Below are positions 22,706 to 30,932 of a DNA stretch of 64,000 nucleotides, in pieces. The translations under genes and the position numbers were made by a program. Below the pieces are notes generated by a model that was not told the origin of the DNA, made no database searches, and was given only the letters and a program-made list of their open reading frames with translations. Source of the DNA: Amycolatopsis sp. NBRC 101858 (lineage in GTDB: Bacteria > Actinomycetota > Actinomycetes > Mycobacteriales > Pseudonocardiaceae); the NCBI RefSeq assembly GCF_030269325.1, contig NZ_BSTD01000003.1, positions 496,001 to 560,000 of the forward strand, in the 5' to 3' direction. Numbering within the stretch: position 1 is the stretch's first letter; every line of letters begins with the position of its first letter.

Positions 22706-24403
22706 CTAGACCGGGATGACCGTCGGGACGATCATCGGGCGGCGGCGGTAGGTGTCGGCCACCCAGCGGCCGACCACCCGGCGGACCGCCTGGGCGATCC
22801 GGTGGGTGTCGGTGATGCCCTCGGACTCCGTGCGCGCCAGCTCCATCTCCACCAGCGGCACGACGGCGTCGAGCGCCTTCGGGTCGTCGGAGAAGCCGCG
22901 GCCGGACACCGTCGGGCTGCTGACCGGGCGGCCCGTGCTGGAGTCCACCGCGACGCTGATCGAGATGAACCCGCCCTCGCCGAGGACCAGCCGGTCGGAC
23001 AGGGTCGACTCGCCGACGTCGCCGACCGACAGGCCGTCGACGTAGACGTGCCCGACCTCGACGCGGCCGGTGCGCGACGCCTTGCCGTCGACCAGGTCGA
23101 CGACCACGCCGTCTTCGGCGATCACCACGTTGTCCGGCGCGACGCCGGTGCGGATCGCCAGCTCGCCGTTCGCACGCAGGTGCTTCCACTCGCCGTGGAC
23201 CGGCATGACGTTGCTCGGCCGCACCGCGTTGTACAGGTAGAGCAGCTCCCCCGCCGACGCGTGGCCGGACACGTGCACCTTGGCGTTGCCCTGGTGGACG
23301 ACGTTCGCGCCGAGCCGGGTCAGGCCGTTGACCACGCCGAACACCGCGGTCTCGTTGCCCGGGATCATCGAGCTGGCCAGCACGACGGTGTCGCCCGCGC
23401 GGATCGAGATCTGCCGGTGCTCGCCGCGCGCCATCCGCGACAGCGCCGAGAGCGGCTCGCCCTGCGACCCCGTCGAGACGAACAGGACCTTGCTCTCCGG
23501 CAGGCCGCTCGCCTGGTCGAGGTCGACCAGCAGGCCGTCCGGCACGTTGAGCAGGCCCAGCTCGGCCGCGATCCCCATGTTGCGGACCATCGACCGGCCG
23601 ACGAACGCGATCCGGCGGCCGTGCCGCTGGGCGGCGTCGAGCACCTGCTGGACGCGGTGGACGTGGCTGGCGAAGCAGGCCACGATCACGCGCTGGTCCA
23701 CGCGGCGGATGACGTCGTCGAGGACCGGGCCGATGTCGCGCTCGGGCATGACGAACCCGGGCACCTCGGCGTTGGTCGAGTCGACGCAGAACAGGTCGAC
23801 GCCCTCGTCGCCGAGCCGGGAGAAGCCGGCCAGGTCGGTGAGGCGCCCGTCCAGCGGGAGCTGGTCGAGCTTGATGTCACCGGTGTGCAGCACCACGCCC
23901 GCCGGGGTGCGGATGGCCACGGCCAGCGCGTCCGGGATGGAGTGGTTGACCGCGAAGAACTCGAGGTTGAACACGCCGACGTCGCGGCGCTCGCCCTCGC
24001 GGACCTGGATCAGCTTCGGCCGCTGCCGGTGCTCCTTGGCCTTCGCCGCGAGCAGGGCGTTGGTGAACTTCGAGCCGTAGATCGGCAGGTCCGGCCGCAG
24101 GCGCAGGAGGAACGGGACGGCACCGATGTGGTCCTCGTGCCCGTGGGTGAGCACCAGGCCTTCGATGTCGTCGAGGCGGTCCTCGATCGCGCGGAAGTCG
24201 GGCAGGATCAAGTCGACGCCGGGCTGGTCGTCCTCGGGGAAGAGCACCCCGCAGTCGACGATGAGCAGCCGGCCGGCGTACTCGAAGACGGTCATGTTGC
24301 GCCCGACCTCGCCGATGCCGCCCAGCGCGACCACGCGCAGGGCCCCGGCGGGCAGTTCGGGCGGGGCGTTGGTGGGGCCTGGACCTGGGGGAAGTGAGCT
24401 CAC
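22706..24403 (-). CDS. rnj: Ribonuclease J
   Basis: Metallo-beta-lactamase/beta-CASP exo- and endoribonuclease for mRNA decay and rRNA maturation, 565 residues. The zinc motif is LTHGHEDHIGAVPFLL (about residue 86); LHTGDIKLDQ, CVDSTNA, FVSTGSQGEPLSAL and HVSGHASAGEL follow in order. The C-terminal domain is about 460-565. The GTG start overlaps the dapA stop by four bases, so translation is coupled. The dapA-rnj order equals Rv2753c-Rv2752c. Confidence 0.93.
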   Translation of the reverse strand: MSSLPPGPGPTNAPPELPAGALRVVALGGIGEVGRNMTVFEYAGRLLIVDCGVLFPEDDQPGVDLILPDFRAIEDRLDDIEGLVLTHGHEDHIGAVPFLLRLRPDLPIYGSKFTNALLAAKAKEHRQRPKLIQVREGERRDVGVFNLEFFAVNHSIPDALAVAIRTPAGVVLHTGDIKLDQLPLDGRLTDLAGFSRLGDEGVDLFCVDSTNAEVPGFVMPERDIGPVLDDVIRRVDQRVIVACFASHVHRVQQVLDAAQRHGRRIAFVGRSMVRNMGIAAELGLLNVPDGLLVDLDQASGLPESKVLFVSTGSQGEPLSALSRMARGEHRQISIRAGDTVVLASSMIPGNETAVFGVVNGLTRLGANVVHQGNAKVHVSGHASAGELLYLYNAVRPSNVMPVHGEWKHLRANGELAIRTGVAPDNVVIAEDGVVVDLVDGKASRTGRVEVGHVYVDGLSVGDVGESTLSDRLVLGEGGFISISVAVDSSTGRPVSSPTVSGRGFSDDPKALDAVVPLVEMELARTESEGITDTHRIAQAVRRVVGRWVADTYRRRPMIVPTVIPV

Positions 24404-25413
24404 CGAGGCAGGGTCCCAACGCTGGTGTGCGAGGTCGGCGCCACGTAGGCGGCCCTCGAATCTGCTTGTGCCACCCGCTCACCATGCCAGTCCCGGGCCG
24501 CCGTGTCGCCCAGCGGCACGCCGCCCTGCCCGAGATCACCGGCGATCAGGGCCGTCTGCTCGGCCGTCGGCGCGACGATCGGGAGCCGCGGCTCGCCGGC
24601 GTCGAAGCCGCGCAGCCGCAGCGCCGCCTTGCTGAACGCGACCCCGCCGACCCGCGACATCGCGCGCAGCACCGGAAGCATGCCGCGGTGGTTGGTGCGC
24701 GCGGTGGACGTGTCGCCGTTCTCGTAGGCGTCGATCATCGCGCGGATCCGGCCCGCGACGACGTGACCGATCACACTCACCACGCCGGTGCCGCCGACGG
24801 AGATCCAGGGCAGGTTCAGCCCGTCGTCGCCGGAGTAGTACGCGAGGTGGGTGTTGGCGATGACCTCGGACCCGGCGATCAGGTCGCCCTTGGCGTCCTT
24901 GACCGCGACGATCCGCGGGTGCTCGGCCAGCCGCAGCAGCGTGTCGACCTCGATCGGCACGACCGAGCGCGGCGGGATGTCGTAGAGCATCACCGGCAGG
25001 CCGGTGGCGTCGGCGACCGTGGTGAAGTGCGCGTGCAGGCCGGCCTGGCTGGGCCGCGAGTAGTACGGGGTGACGACCAGCAGGCCGTGCGCGCCGGCCG
25101 CTTCGGCCTGCTTCGCCTGCTCGATGCTGTGCGCGGTGTTGTTGGTGCCCGCGCCGGCCACCACGGTCGCCCGGTCGCCGACGGCCTCGACCACGGCGCG
25201 GATCAGCTCCTGCTTCTCCGCGTCGCTCGTGGTCGGGCTCTCGCCGGTGGTGCCGTTGATGACGAGGCCGTCGTTCCCCAGCTCCACGAGGTGCTCGGCC
25301 AGCTCCTGCGCCCGCTTCAGGTCCAGCGCGCCTTCGGCGTCGAAGGGGGTGACCATCGCGGTGAGCACGCGCCCGAAGGGCCGTCCGGGCGCTGCGGTAG
25401 GTGGGTTGGACAT
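24400..25413 (-). CDS. dapA: 4-hydroxy-tetrahydrodipicolinate synthase
   Basis: Lysine/diaminopimelate pathway aldolase condensing pyruvate and aspartate semialdehyde. Visible motifs are GLVINGTTGESPTTSDAEK (residues 49-67), VVTPYYSRPSQAGLHAHF, LYDIPPRS with the conserved Tyr, and VAVKDAKGDL with the Schiff-base Lys (about 173). The C terminus is about 35 residues longer than the usual 300, and this extra part (DTAARDWHGERVA onward) is low in conservation. TACCGT lies six bases before ATG, so the mRNA is probably leaderless. Confidence 0.93.
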   Translation of the reverse strand: MSNPPTAAPGRPFGRVLTAMVTPFDAEGALDLKRAQELAEHLVELGNDGLVINGTTGESPTTSDAEKQELIRAVVEAVGDRATVVAGAGTNNTAHSIEQAKQAEAAGAHGLLVVTPYYSRPSQAGLHAHFTTVADATGLPVMLYDIPPRSVVPIEVDTLLRLAEHPRIVAVKDAKGDLIAGSEVIANTHLAYYSGDDGLNLPWISVGGTGVVSVIGHVVAGRIRAMIDAYENGDTSTARTNHRGMLPVLRAMSRVGGVAFSKAALRLRGFDAGEPRLPIVAPTAEQTALIAGDLGQGGVPLGDTAARDWHGERVAQADSRAAYVAPTSHTSVGTLPR

Positions 25414-25515
25414 GCTGAGACGGTACCCCGTCCCACCGACGAAAACCGCGCCGACCTGGTCACGTCCGGCGAAGTGCGGAGGATTTCCGGGTCCCGGCCG
25501 CTCGTCGCGGAACTT

Positions 25516-27003
25516 CTACTTGACCTTGGTCACGATCGGCGCGGAGATCGGTCCGCCGTCGGCCTTGGCGAGCACGCAGTAGAACTCGCGCGTCGGGTAT
25601 TCGCCGCTCTCGACCGGGACGCTCTGCCACTGCGCCTGGGTCGGCACGAGCGCCCGGAACTTCAGGCCGTCGCGCTTGGGCTCGGGCACGATCGACGAGC
25701 GGAACGAGGCCGCGCAGCGGGCTTCGGCGGCCGCGGTGACCGCGCCCAGGCCCGGGTAGTCCGCGATGGTCGCGTCGCTGTCGGACCAGCTCGTGGTGCC
25801 GATGGCGTCCCCGGCGTCGTAGATCTCGAGGGTGTGGCTCTCCTTGCAGTCGCCGTCGTTGGCGTCGCTGATGACGCCGCCGTCCTGGACCGCGGCGTTG
25901 TAGCAGGGGTAGCTCGAACTGGCGTCGACCCGCATCTGCCCGCCGAGGCCGAACGTCACGGTCGGCAGCTTCTGCTCGTCGACAACCGGGGCTTCGAAGG
26001 CCTTGCCCGCGAAGAACCCGCCGACCAGGGCACCGACGACGAGCACCGCGGCGAGTGAGATCCACAGCGCGCGGAGGTTCTTCTTCGGCGGCTGCTGCGC
26101 GGCGACCCGGGTCATGGGGTGGACCATCGCGGTGCCGTTCGGCGGCGTCGGGCGGACGCCTTGGGCCGTGGTCAGCAGGTTCTGCGCCTGGGCGGCGGTG
26201 AGGCGCGCGTCGGGGTTGGCGACGAGCAGGCCGAGGATGGCCGCGGCGATCGGGCCCTGGCCGCGGGTCAGGTACGGGATCTCGGTCATGATCGCGTGCA
26301 GCGTCGCGGCGGTGGTCGCGCGCTCGAACGGGATCGAGCCTTCGACGGCGAAGAACAGCGTCGCGCCGAGGGACCACAGGTCGGACGCGGGCAGCGCTTC
26401 GCGGCCCTCGACGCGCTCCGGCGCCATGAACGCGGGCGAGCCGACGATCATGCCGCTGGTGGTCAGCCGCGGGTCGTCGACGGCGTGGGCGATACCGAAG
26501 TCGGTGAGCTTCACGCGGCCGTCCGGCGCGACGAGGATGTTCGCCGGCTTGACGTCCCGGTGCACGATCCCGGCGGCGTGGGCGGCCTGCAGCGCGGCCA
26601 GGACCCGCTCCCCCATCAGCGCGGCCTGCGCGGCGGGCATCGGGCCCCGCTGCCGGACGAGGTCGGCCAGCGACGGCGCCTCGACGAGCTCCATCACGAT
26701 GAACGTGGTGCCGCCGTCGGTGACGACGTCGTAGACGGTGACGACGGCGGGGTCGTTGAGCCGCCCGCCGGTGCGCACCTCGCGCAGCGCGCGCTCGGAG
26801 AAGACGGCGGCGGACTCGGCGTCGGGCAGCCGCAGCTCCTTGACGGCGACCTGCCGGCCGATGACCTGGTCCTGCGCCCGCCAGACGACGCCCATACCGC
26901 CCCGGCCGAGCTCGCCGAGGAGCGCATAACGGCCCGCGACCACCCGCTGACCAGGCGTGGCGGGCGCCTGGGGTGGATACGGCCGGGTCTGTTCGTCGGT
27001 CAC
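25516..27003 (-). CDS. Receptor-type Ser/Thr protein kinase (Pkn family)
   Basis: Membrane kinase of 495 residues. The kinase domain (about 22-280) has the P-loop LGELGRGGMGVVWRAQD, VAVKEL, catalytic loop HRDVKPANI (about 145), LTDFGIA and MAPERVEG. One membrane helix (LWISLAAVLVVGALVGGFFAG, about 308-328) leads to an extracellular domain of about 165 residues with four Cys (SYPCYN, DGDCKES, EARCAAS, FYCVLA). That domain could sense a wall or septum signal. The SD AGGAG precedes the GTG. Confidence 0.88.
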   Translation of the reverse strand: MTDEQTRPYPPQAPATPGQRVVAGRYALLGELGRGGMGVVWRAQDQVIGRQVAVKELRLPDAESAAVFSERALREVRTGGRLNDPAVVTVYDVVTDGGTTFIVMELVEAPSLADLVRQRGPMPAAQAALMGERVLAALQAAHAAGIVHRDVKPANILVAPDGRVKLTDFGIAHAVDDPRLTTSGMIVGSPAFMAPERVEGREALPASDLWSLGATLFFAVEGSIPFERATTAATLHAIMTEIPYLTRGQGPIAAAILGLLVANPDARLTAAQAQNLLTTAQGVRPTPPNGTAMVHPMTRVAAQQPPKKNLRALWISLAAVLVVGALVGGFFAGKAFEAPVVDEQKLPTVTFGLGGQMRVDASSSYPCYNAAVQDGGVISDANDGDCKESHTLEIYDAGDAIGTTSWSDSDATIADYPGLGAVTAAAEARCAASFRSSIVPEPKRDGLKFRALVPTQAQWQSVPVESGEYPTREFYCVLAKADGGPISAPIVTKVK

Positions 27004-27065
27004 GGTGCTCCTTCAAGCGGCGGTCGCGCAGATGCTAGTCGGACCGCTCCGGAGCGTTCGGGGTT

Positions 27066-27316
27066 CCGCGGAATTGTTGTCAGCCGACGACCACACCGCC
27101 GCCGTGTCCAGGCCGCCACCCGGCGACCCGACCGCGCCACTCGACGTCGCGGCGCCGCGGAAGGCGCCCGGGGTCCGCCGAAATCGCCCTCAGCCGGGCG
27201 ACCGCACGGCCGGGCACCCCACCGCCGTGGCCGGCCGCCGCCCCGCCGAGCCGACCGCGCCACTCGACGTTTCACCGCAGCGCAGCGCCCGGCGCCCGCG
27301 GAATTGTTGTCAGCCG
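27066..27316. repeat. Repeat-bordered intergenic segment
   Basis: Identical 21-bp sequences containing GCGGAATTGTTGTCAGCC lie at 27066-27086 and 27296-27316. CCGACCGCGCCACTCGACGT occurs twice between them (near 27128 and 27251). No gene is recognisable in the 306-base gap. The right repeat contains the stop codon of the leftward gene. Confidence 0.6.
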
Positions 27317-27756
27317 CGGGTGTGGGTCTCACCCCGGTAGGGGATCCACCGGTAGCCCGGGGCGAAGTCGCTGAACTCGGCGCGCTGGCCGGTCGCGGCC
27401 CAGATGTCCTCGCTGACCACCAGCCCGGGGAAGACCGTCAGGTCCTCCCTCTCGGCCATCAGCTCGTCGTACGTGCGGAACTCGTCGGTCTCGATGCCGG
27501 CGAGGGCGTAGCGGTAGACCGGCGGGGCCGTGCGCAGCAGCCAGTAGAGCCGGCGCCCGGCCGCGGTCATGGCCGCCGCCTCTTCGGGTGTGTGTGCGCC
27601 GTTGGTGCTGAGGCCTTCGGGCGCGACGCCGCACCACCAGCCGCCGCCGGAGTCGCCGAAGACTCTGGCGGGCCAGCCGTCGAAGTGGCGCGCGAGGTCC
27701 CGGGCGTGGGTCTCCCGCCCACCGCATTCGGCGTTGAGGGCGAAGATCCAGGCCAT
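27310..27756 (-). CDS. Hypothetical protein
   Basis: A soluble protein of 148 residues starting AWIFALNAECGGRETHARDL after the SD GGGAG. It is rich in Trp, Tyr and acidic residues, has no signal peptide or membrane helix, and includes GDSGGGWWCGVAPEG and GYRWIPYRGETHTRG. I do not recognise a family. It stands alone between mntH and a repeat-containing gap. Codon use matches the region, so it is likely real. Confidence 0.6.
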   Translation of the reverse strand: MAWIFALNAECGGRETHARDLARHFDGWPARVFGDSGGGWWCGVAPEGLSTNGAHTPEEAAAMTAAGRRLYWLLRTAPPVYRYALAGIETDEFRTYDELMAEREDLTVFPGLVVSEDIWAATGQRAEFSDFAPGYRWIPYRGETHTRG

Positions 27757-27782
27757 GGTGGAGAGTCTCCCTGCTCGTGGGC

Positions 27783-29024
27783 TCACCCGGTGAAGGTGAG
27801 GTAGATCAGCACCAGGTTGAGCGCGATGATCACCACCGCGATCAGTGCCGCCGCGATGGTCGTCAGCCTGCGGTTGGCGTCCGCCCCCATCAGATCACGG
27901 TCCGCTGTCAGCCGGATCAGGGGCACCAGCGCGAACGGGATCCCGAACGACAGCACCACCTGCGAGACGACCAGCGCCGCGCTCGGGTCGGCGCCCAGCG
28001 CGAGCACCACGATCGCCGGCGTGAGCGTCACGAGACGGCGCAGGACCAGCGGGATCCGCTTGTGCAGCAACCCTTGCATGATCATCGCGCCCGCGTACGC
28101 GCCCACCGACGTCGATGCCAGACCCGACGCCAGCAGGCCGATCGCGAACATCAGCGCGATGCCCGGGCCGAGGGCCACCGCGACCGCGGCGTGCGCGCCT
28201 TCGATGCTGTCGACGCCCGATTGGCCCTGCAGGTTCGTCGCGGCGAGCAGCAGCATGCCGAGGTTGACCGCGCCGGCCAGCAGCATCGCGAGGCCGACGT
28301 CGGCCCGGGTGGCGCGCAGCAGGCGGCGGCGAGTCGTGACGTCCGGGAGGCCGTGCCGGTCGCGGACCAGGCCGGAGTGCAGGTAGACGGCGTGCGGCAT
28401 GACGGTCGCGCCCAGCATCGCCGCGGCGATGAGGATGCTGCCGGAGCCGTCGAACTTCGGCACCAGCCCGCCGAGCGTGCCCGCGGCCGACGGCGGCTCG
28501 ACGAACAGGCTGGCCAGGAAGCCGACCGCGATGACCAGCAGCAGGCCGGTGACGACCCGCTCGAACGTGCGCTGGCCGCCGCGGTCCTGGACCGCCAGCA
28601 GCGTCAGCGAGACCGCGCCGGTGATCAGGCCGCCGGCGACGAGCGGCAGGTCGAAGAGCAGGTAGAGCGCGATCGCGCCGCCGACGACCTCCGCGAGGTC
28701 GGTGGCGATGGCGACGACCTCGGCCTGCAGCCAGTAGGCGAGCCGCGCGGGCTTGGACAGCCGGGCGCGCAGGGCCTCCGGCAGCGACATCCCGCTGACC
28801 AGGCCGAGCTTCGCCGACAGGTACTGCACGAGCACGGCCATCAGGTTCGCCGCGACGATCACCCAGACCAGCAGGTAGCCGTAGCGGGCACCGGCACTGA
28901 TGTTGGACGCGACGTTCCCCGGGTCGACGTAGGCGATCGCGGCGACGAACGCCGGGCCCAGCAGGGCCGATCCGGTGCGCAGGCGCGACGCGAGTCTCGG
29001 CCGGGCCGCCTCGGTGACCGCCAT
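27783..29024 (-). CDS. mntH: Nramp-type Mn2+/Fe2+ transporter
   Basis: Proton-coupled divalent metal importer, 413 residues with 11 helices. The metal-binding DPGN motif is YVDPGNVASNISAG (about residue 32), and the helix-6 motif is VMPHAVYLHS (about 218). The transport consensus region follows near 280-310 (GLLASGLASTSVGAYAGAM). The promoter is covered by a near-palindrome, which implies metal-responsive repression. The SD GAGAGG precedes the ATG. Confidence 0.92.
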   Translation of the reverse strand: MAVTEAARPRLASRLRTGSALLGPAFVAAIAYVDPGNVASNISAGARYGYLLVWVIVAANLMAVLVQYLSAKLGLVSGMSLPEALRARLSKPARLAYWLQAEVVAIATDLAEVVGGAIALYLLFDLPLVAGGLITGAVSLTLLAVQDRGGQRTFERVVTGLLLVIAVGFLASLFVEPPSAAGTLGGLVPKFDGSGSILIAAAMLGATVMPHAVYLHSGLVRDRHGLPDVTTRRRLLRATRADVGLAMLLAGAVNLGMLLLAATNLQGQSGVDSIEGAHAAVAVALGPGIALMFAIGLLASGLASTSVGAYAGAMIMQGLLHKRIPLVLRRLVTLTPAIVVLALGADPSAALVVSQVVLSFGIPFALVPLIRLTADRDLMGADANRRLTTIAAALIAVVIIALNLVLIYLTFTG

Positions 29025-29058
29025 GGCGCCTGCCTCTCAACCGGGTGTCGGGGATCCC

Positions 29059-29095
29059 AAATCGAAGTTTAGGCGTGCCGAACTTTCGATTTCAA
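29059..29095 (-). promoter_or_regulatory. mntH promoter overlapped by an operator-like dyad
   Basis: On the minus strand TTGAAA (29095-29090) and TAAACT (29071-29066) are 18 bases apart. A near-perfect dyad, AATCGAAGTTTAGGC against AATCGAAAGTTCGGC in inverted order (29060-29091), covers the whole promoter. The TTTAGGC/GCCGAA core is like sites of DtxR-family metal regulators such as MntR. Confidence 0.55.
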
Positions 29096-29136
29096 GGGTG
29101 ACGGCTCCCACCCTCGCCTCCCGGGTACCCGATTCG

Positions 29137-29535
29137 TCAGGGGTGCGCGACCTCGTGGCCGGATTCGCGCAGTGCCTTCACCGCGTGCCCGAGGTCGTCG
29201 GCGCGGACCAGGATGTGGTCGGTGTCGAACGTGGACATCGAGAACAGCGCAACCCCGGCCGCGGCCAGCTCGGAGGCCAGCGCGGCGATGATGCCGGTGA
29301 GCGTGAACTCCAGCGGCCCGCGGACCGAGAGCAGCCGCCAGCCGTCTTCGGACGCCGTGCCGCCGGACGGTTCGCGCCCGGCCGGGCAGATGATCGACAG
29401 CTCTTCGGGCGTCCGGGTCACCGAGACGAACGCGGGCTCGCCGGCGGCGAGGAGCTCGGCGGGCACCGGGGCGTCCGCGGGCAGCCGGACGACGGCGTAC
29501 TCGCCGGGACGGACATCGATCGCGAGACGCTTCAT
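29137..29535 (-). CDS. ACT-domain protein
   Basis: A protein of 132 residues with tandem ACT-like folds: VRPGEYAVVRLPADAPVP at the start and RGPLEFTLTGIIAALASELAAAGVALFSMSTFDTDHILVRAD as the second half, which is the ligand-binding ACT pattern. It probably binds an amino acid. ATG overlaps the thyX stop by four bases, so it is coupled to thymidylate synthesis genes, with no known functional link. Confidence 0.78.
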   Translation of the reverse strand: MKRLAIDVRPGEYAVVRLPADAPVPAELLAAGEPAFVSVTRTPEELSIICPAGREPSGGTASEDGWRLLSVRGPLEFTLTGIIAALASELAAAGVALFSMSTFDTDHILVRADDLGHAVKALRESGHEVAHP

Positions 29536-30287
29536 CAGCCTTCGAACACCTTCGGGCTCGTAGCGATCTCGGTGCCGTCCGGCAACGTCGAGATGGTGAA
29601 GTCGGCGAACACGTTCGCCGCGGCCTTCTGCAGGTGCCGCAGGCATTCCACGGCCAGCTCGCGGATTTCGACGTCGGCATGCTCGGTGGCGCGCATCGCG
29701 ACGAAGTGGCGCCAGGCCCGGTAGTTCCCGGTGACGACGATGCGCGTCTCGGTCGCGTTCGGCAGCACGGCCCGCGCGGCCTGGCGGGCCTGCTTGCGGC
29801 GCAGCGTCGCGCTCGGGACGTCGGCGAACTTCTCCTCGAGGCCGGCCAGGAGCTCTTTGTAGGCATCTACGCTCGCCTGGGCCGCCGCGAGGAACTTCTC
29901 GTGCAGCACGGGATCGTTCGCGATGACGTCCGGCTCGACGATCTCGGCGTCGCGCTCGGGCACGTACCGCTGGGAGAGCTGCGAGTACGAGAAGTGGCGG
30001 TGCCGGATCAGCTCGTGGGTCAGGGAGCGGGAGATGCCGGTGATGTAGAAGGTCACCGATCCGTGCTCCAGCACCGAAAGGTGGCCGACGTCGATGATGT
30101 GCTCGAGGTAGCCGGCGTTGGTCGCGGTGGCCGGGTTCGGCTTCTGCCACGACTGGTAGCAGGCGCGGCCGGCGAACTCCGCGAGCGCCTCGCCGCCGTC
30201 CGCGTCGGTCGTCCACGGGACGTCCGCGGGCGGGAAGAACTCCGTCTTGGCGATCAGCTGCACCCTCGGTGACACGGTTTCGGCCAC
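29535..30287 (-). CDS. thyX: Flavin-dependent thymidylate synthase
   Basis: FAD enzyme making dTMP from dUMP using methylenetetrahydrofolate. The ThyX motif RHRHFSYSQLSQRY (RHR-x7-S, about residues 97-110) is intact. HGSVTFYITGISRSLTHELIRHR precedes it and NYRAWRHFVAMRATEHADVEIRELA is the C-terminal signature. GTG 30287 with SD AGGAG gives 250 residues; the frame is open slightly further. It is positioned as Rv2754c next to dapA/rnj in mycobacteria, here separated by kinase and mntH genes. Confidence 0.93.
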   Translation of the reverse strand: MAETVSPRVQLIAKTEFFPPADVPWTTDADGGEALAEFAGRACYQSWQKPNPATATNAGYLEHIIDVGHLSVLEHGSVTFYITGISRSLTHELIRHRHFSYSQLSQRYVPERDAEIVEPDVIANDPVLHEKFLAAAQASVDAYKELLAGLEEKFADVPSATLRRKQARQAARAVLPNATETRIVVTGNYRAWRHFVAMRATEHADVEIRELAVECLRHLQKAAANVFADFTISTLPDGTEIATSPKVFEG

Positions 30288-30373
30288 TCCGCACTCCTTC
30301 CGCAAGCTCCCCCCGGCAGCCTAACCGCGTGCGGGCGCCCACTCCCGGGGGACACGTGACAGCACCGGCTTCC

Positions 30374-30409
30374 TTGACTGACACCACCGATGACGTCATA
30401 GTGGTGTCA
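30374..30409 (+). promoter_or_regulatory. Promoter inside a nested palindrome (HicB-like gene)
   Basis: TTGACT (30374-30379) and CATAGT (30397-30402) with 17-base spacing give a good promoter, and ATG follows six bases later. TGACACCAC (30379-30387) and GTGGTGTCA (30401-30409) form a perfect 9-bp dyad across it, with a second palindrome ATGACGTCAT (30390-30399) in its centre. An autoregulatory operator is likely. Confidence 0.65.
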
Positions 30410-30921
30410 TGGACCTGACGCCGTACATCGCCAACCTTCGCGAGGACCTCGCGAACACGGCTGCCGCCGGGGACGAGCAGACCCGGCGGGCGGCCGCGCT
30501 GCTGTCCTCCGCACTCGAACCCTCCGTCCGCCTGACGCTCATGAACGCCCTCGCCGACCTCGCCGCCGAGGTCACGGCCGCTTTGCCCGGCCAGGTGGTC
30601 GACGTGCGGCTGGACGGCCGGGACGTCCGCGTGGTCGTCACCGGAGCCGCTGAAGAGGCGCCGCCACGCACGACACCACGTGACACCACACCGCCACCAC
30701 CGATCGACGGCGGTGACATCTCGCGCATCACGCTGCGCCTGGTCGAGCAGATCAAGGGGCAGGCCGAGCGCGCGGCGCAGGCCCAGGGTGTCTCGCTGAA
30801 CACGTTCGTTTCCCAGGCGGTGCAGGGGGCGCTGGGGCACGGCTCGTTCGGCGGGGGCTCGAAGCACCACGGCAAGGGCGAGCGGCCCGGGTCGCACCTG
30901 CACGGCTGGGTCGAGGGTTGA
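30409..30921 (+). CDS. HicB-like ribbon-helix-helix protein
   Basis: A protein of 170 residues. The first 80 are helical and Ala-rich (LTPYIANLREDLANTAA), then a Pro/Thr linker. A ribbon-helix-helix domain follows (about 103-140; ISRITLRLVEQIKGQAE, GVSLNTFVSQAVQGAL) and a Gly/His-rich tail (FGGGSKHHGKGERPGSHLHG). It resembles HicB-type antitoxin regulators, but no HicA toxin gene is nearby. It is followed after 11 bases by a DUF4097 gene, so it probably regulates this two-gene operon. Confidence 0.72.
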   Translation: MDLTPYIANLREDLANTAAAGDEQTRRAAALLSSALEPSVRLTLMNALADLAAEVTAALPGQVVDVRLDGRDVRVVVTGAAEEAPPRTTPRDTTPPPPIDGGDISRITLRLVEQIKGQAERAAQAQGVSLNTFVSQAVQGALGHGSFGGGSKHHGKGERPGSHLHGWVEG

Positions 30922-30932
30922 GGGGATCGAAG

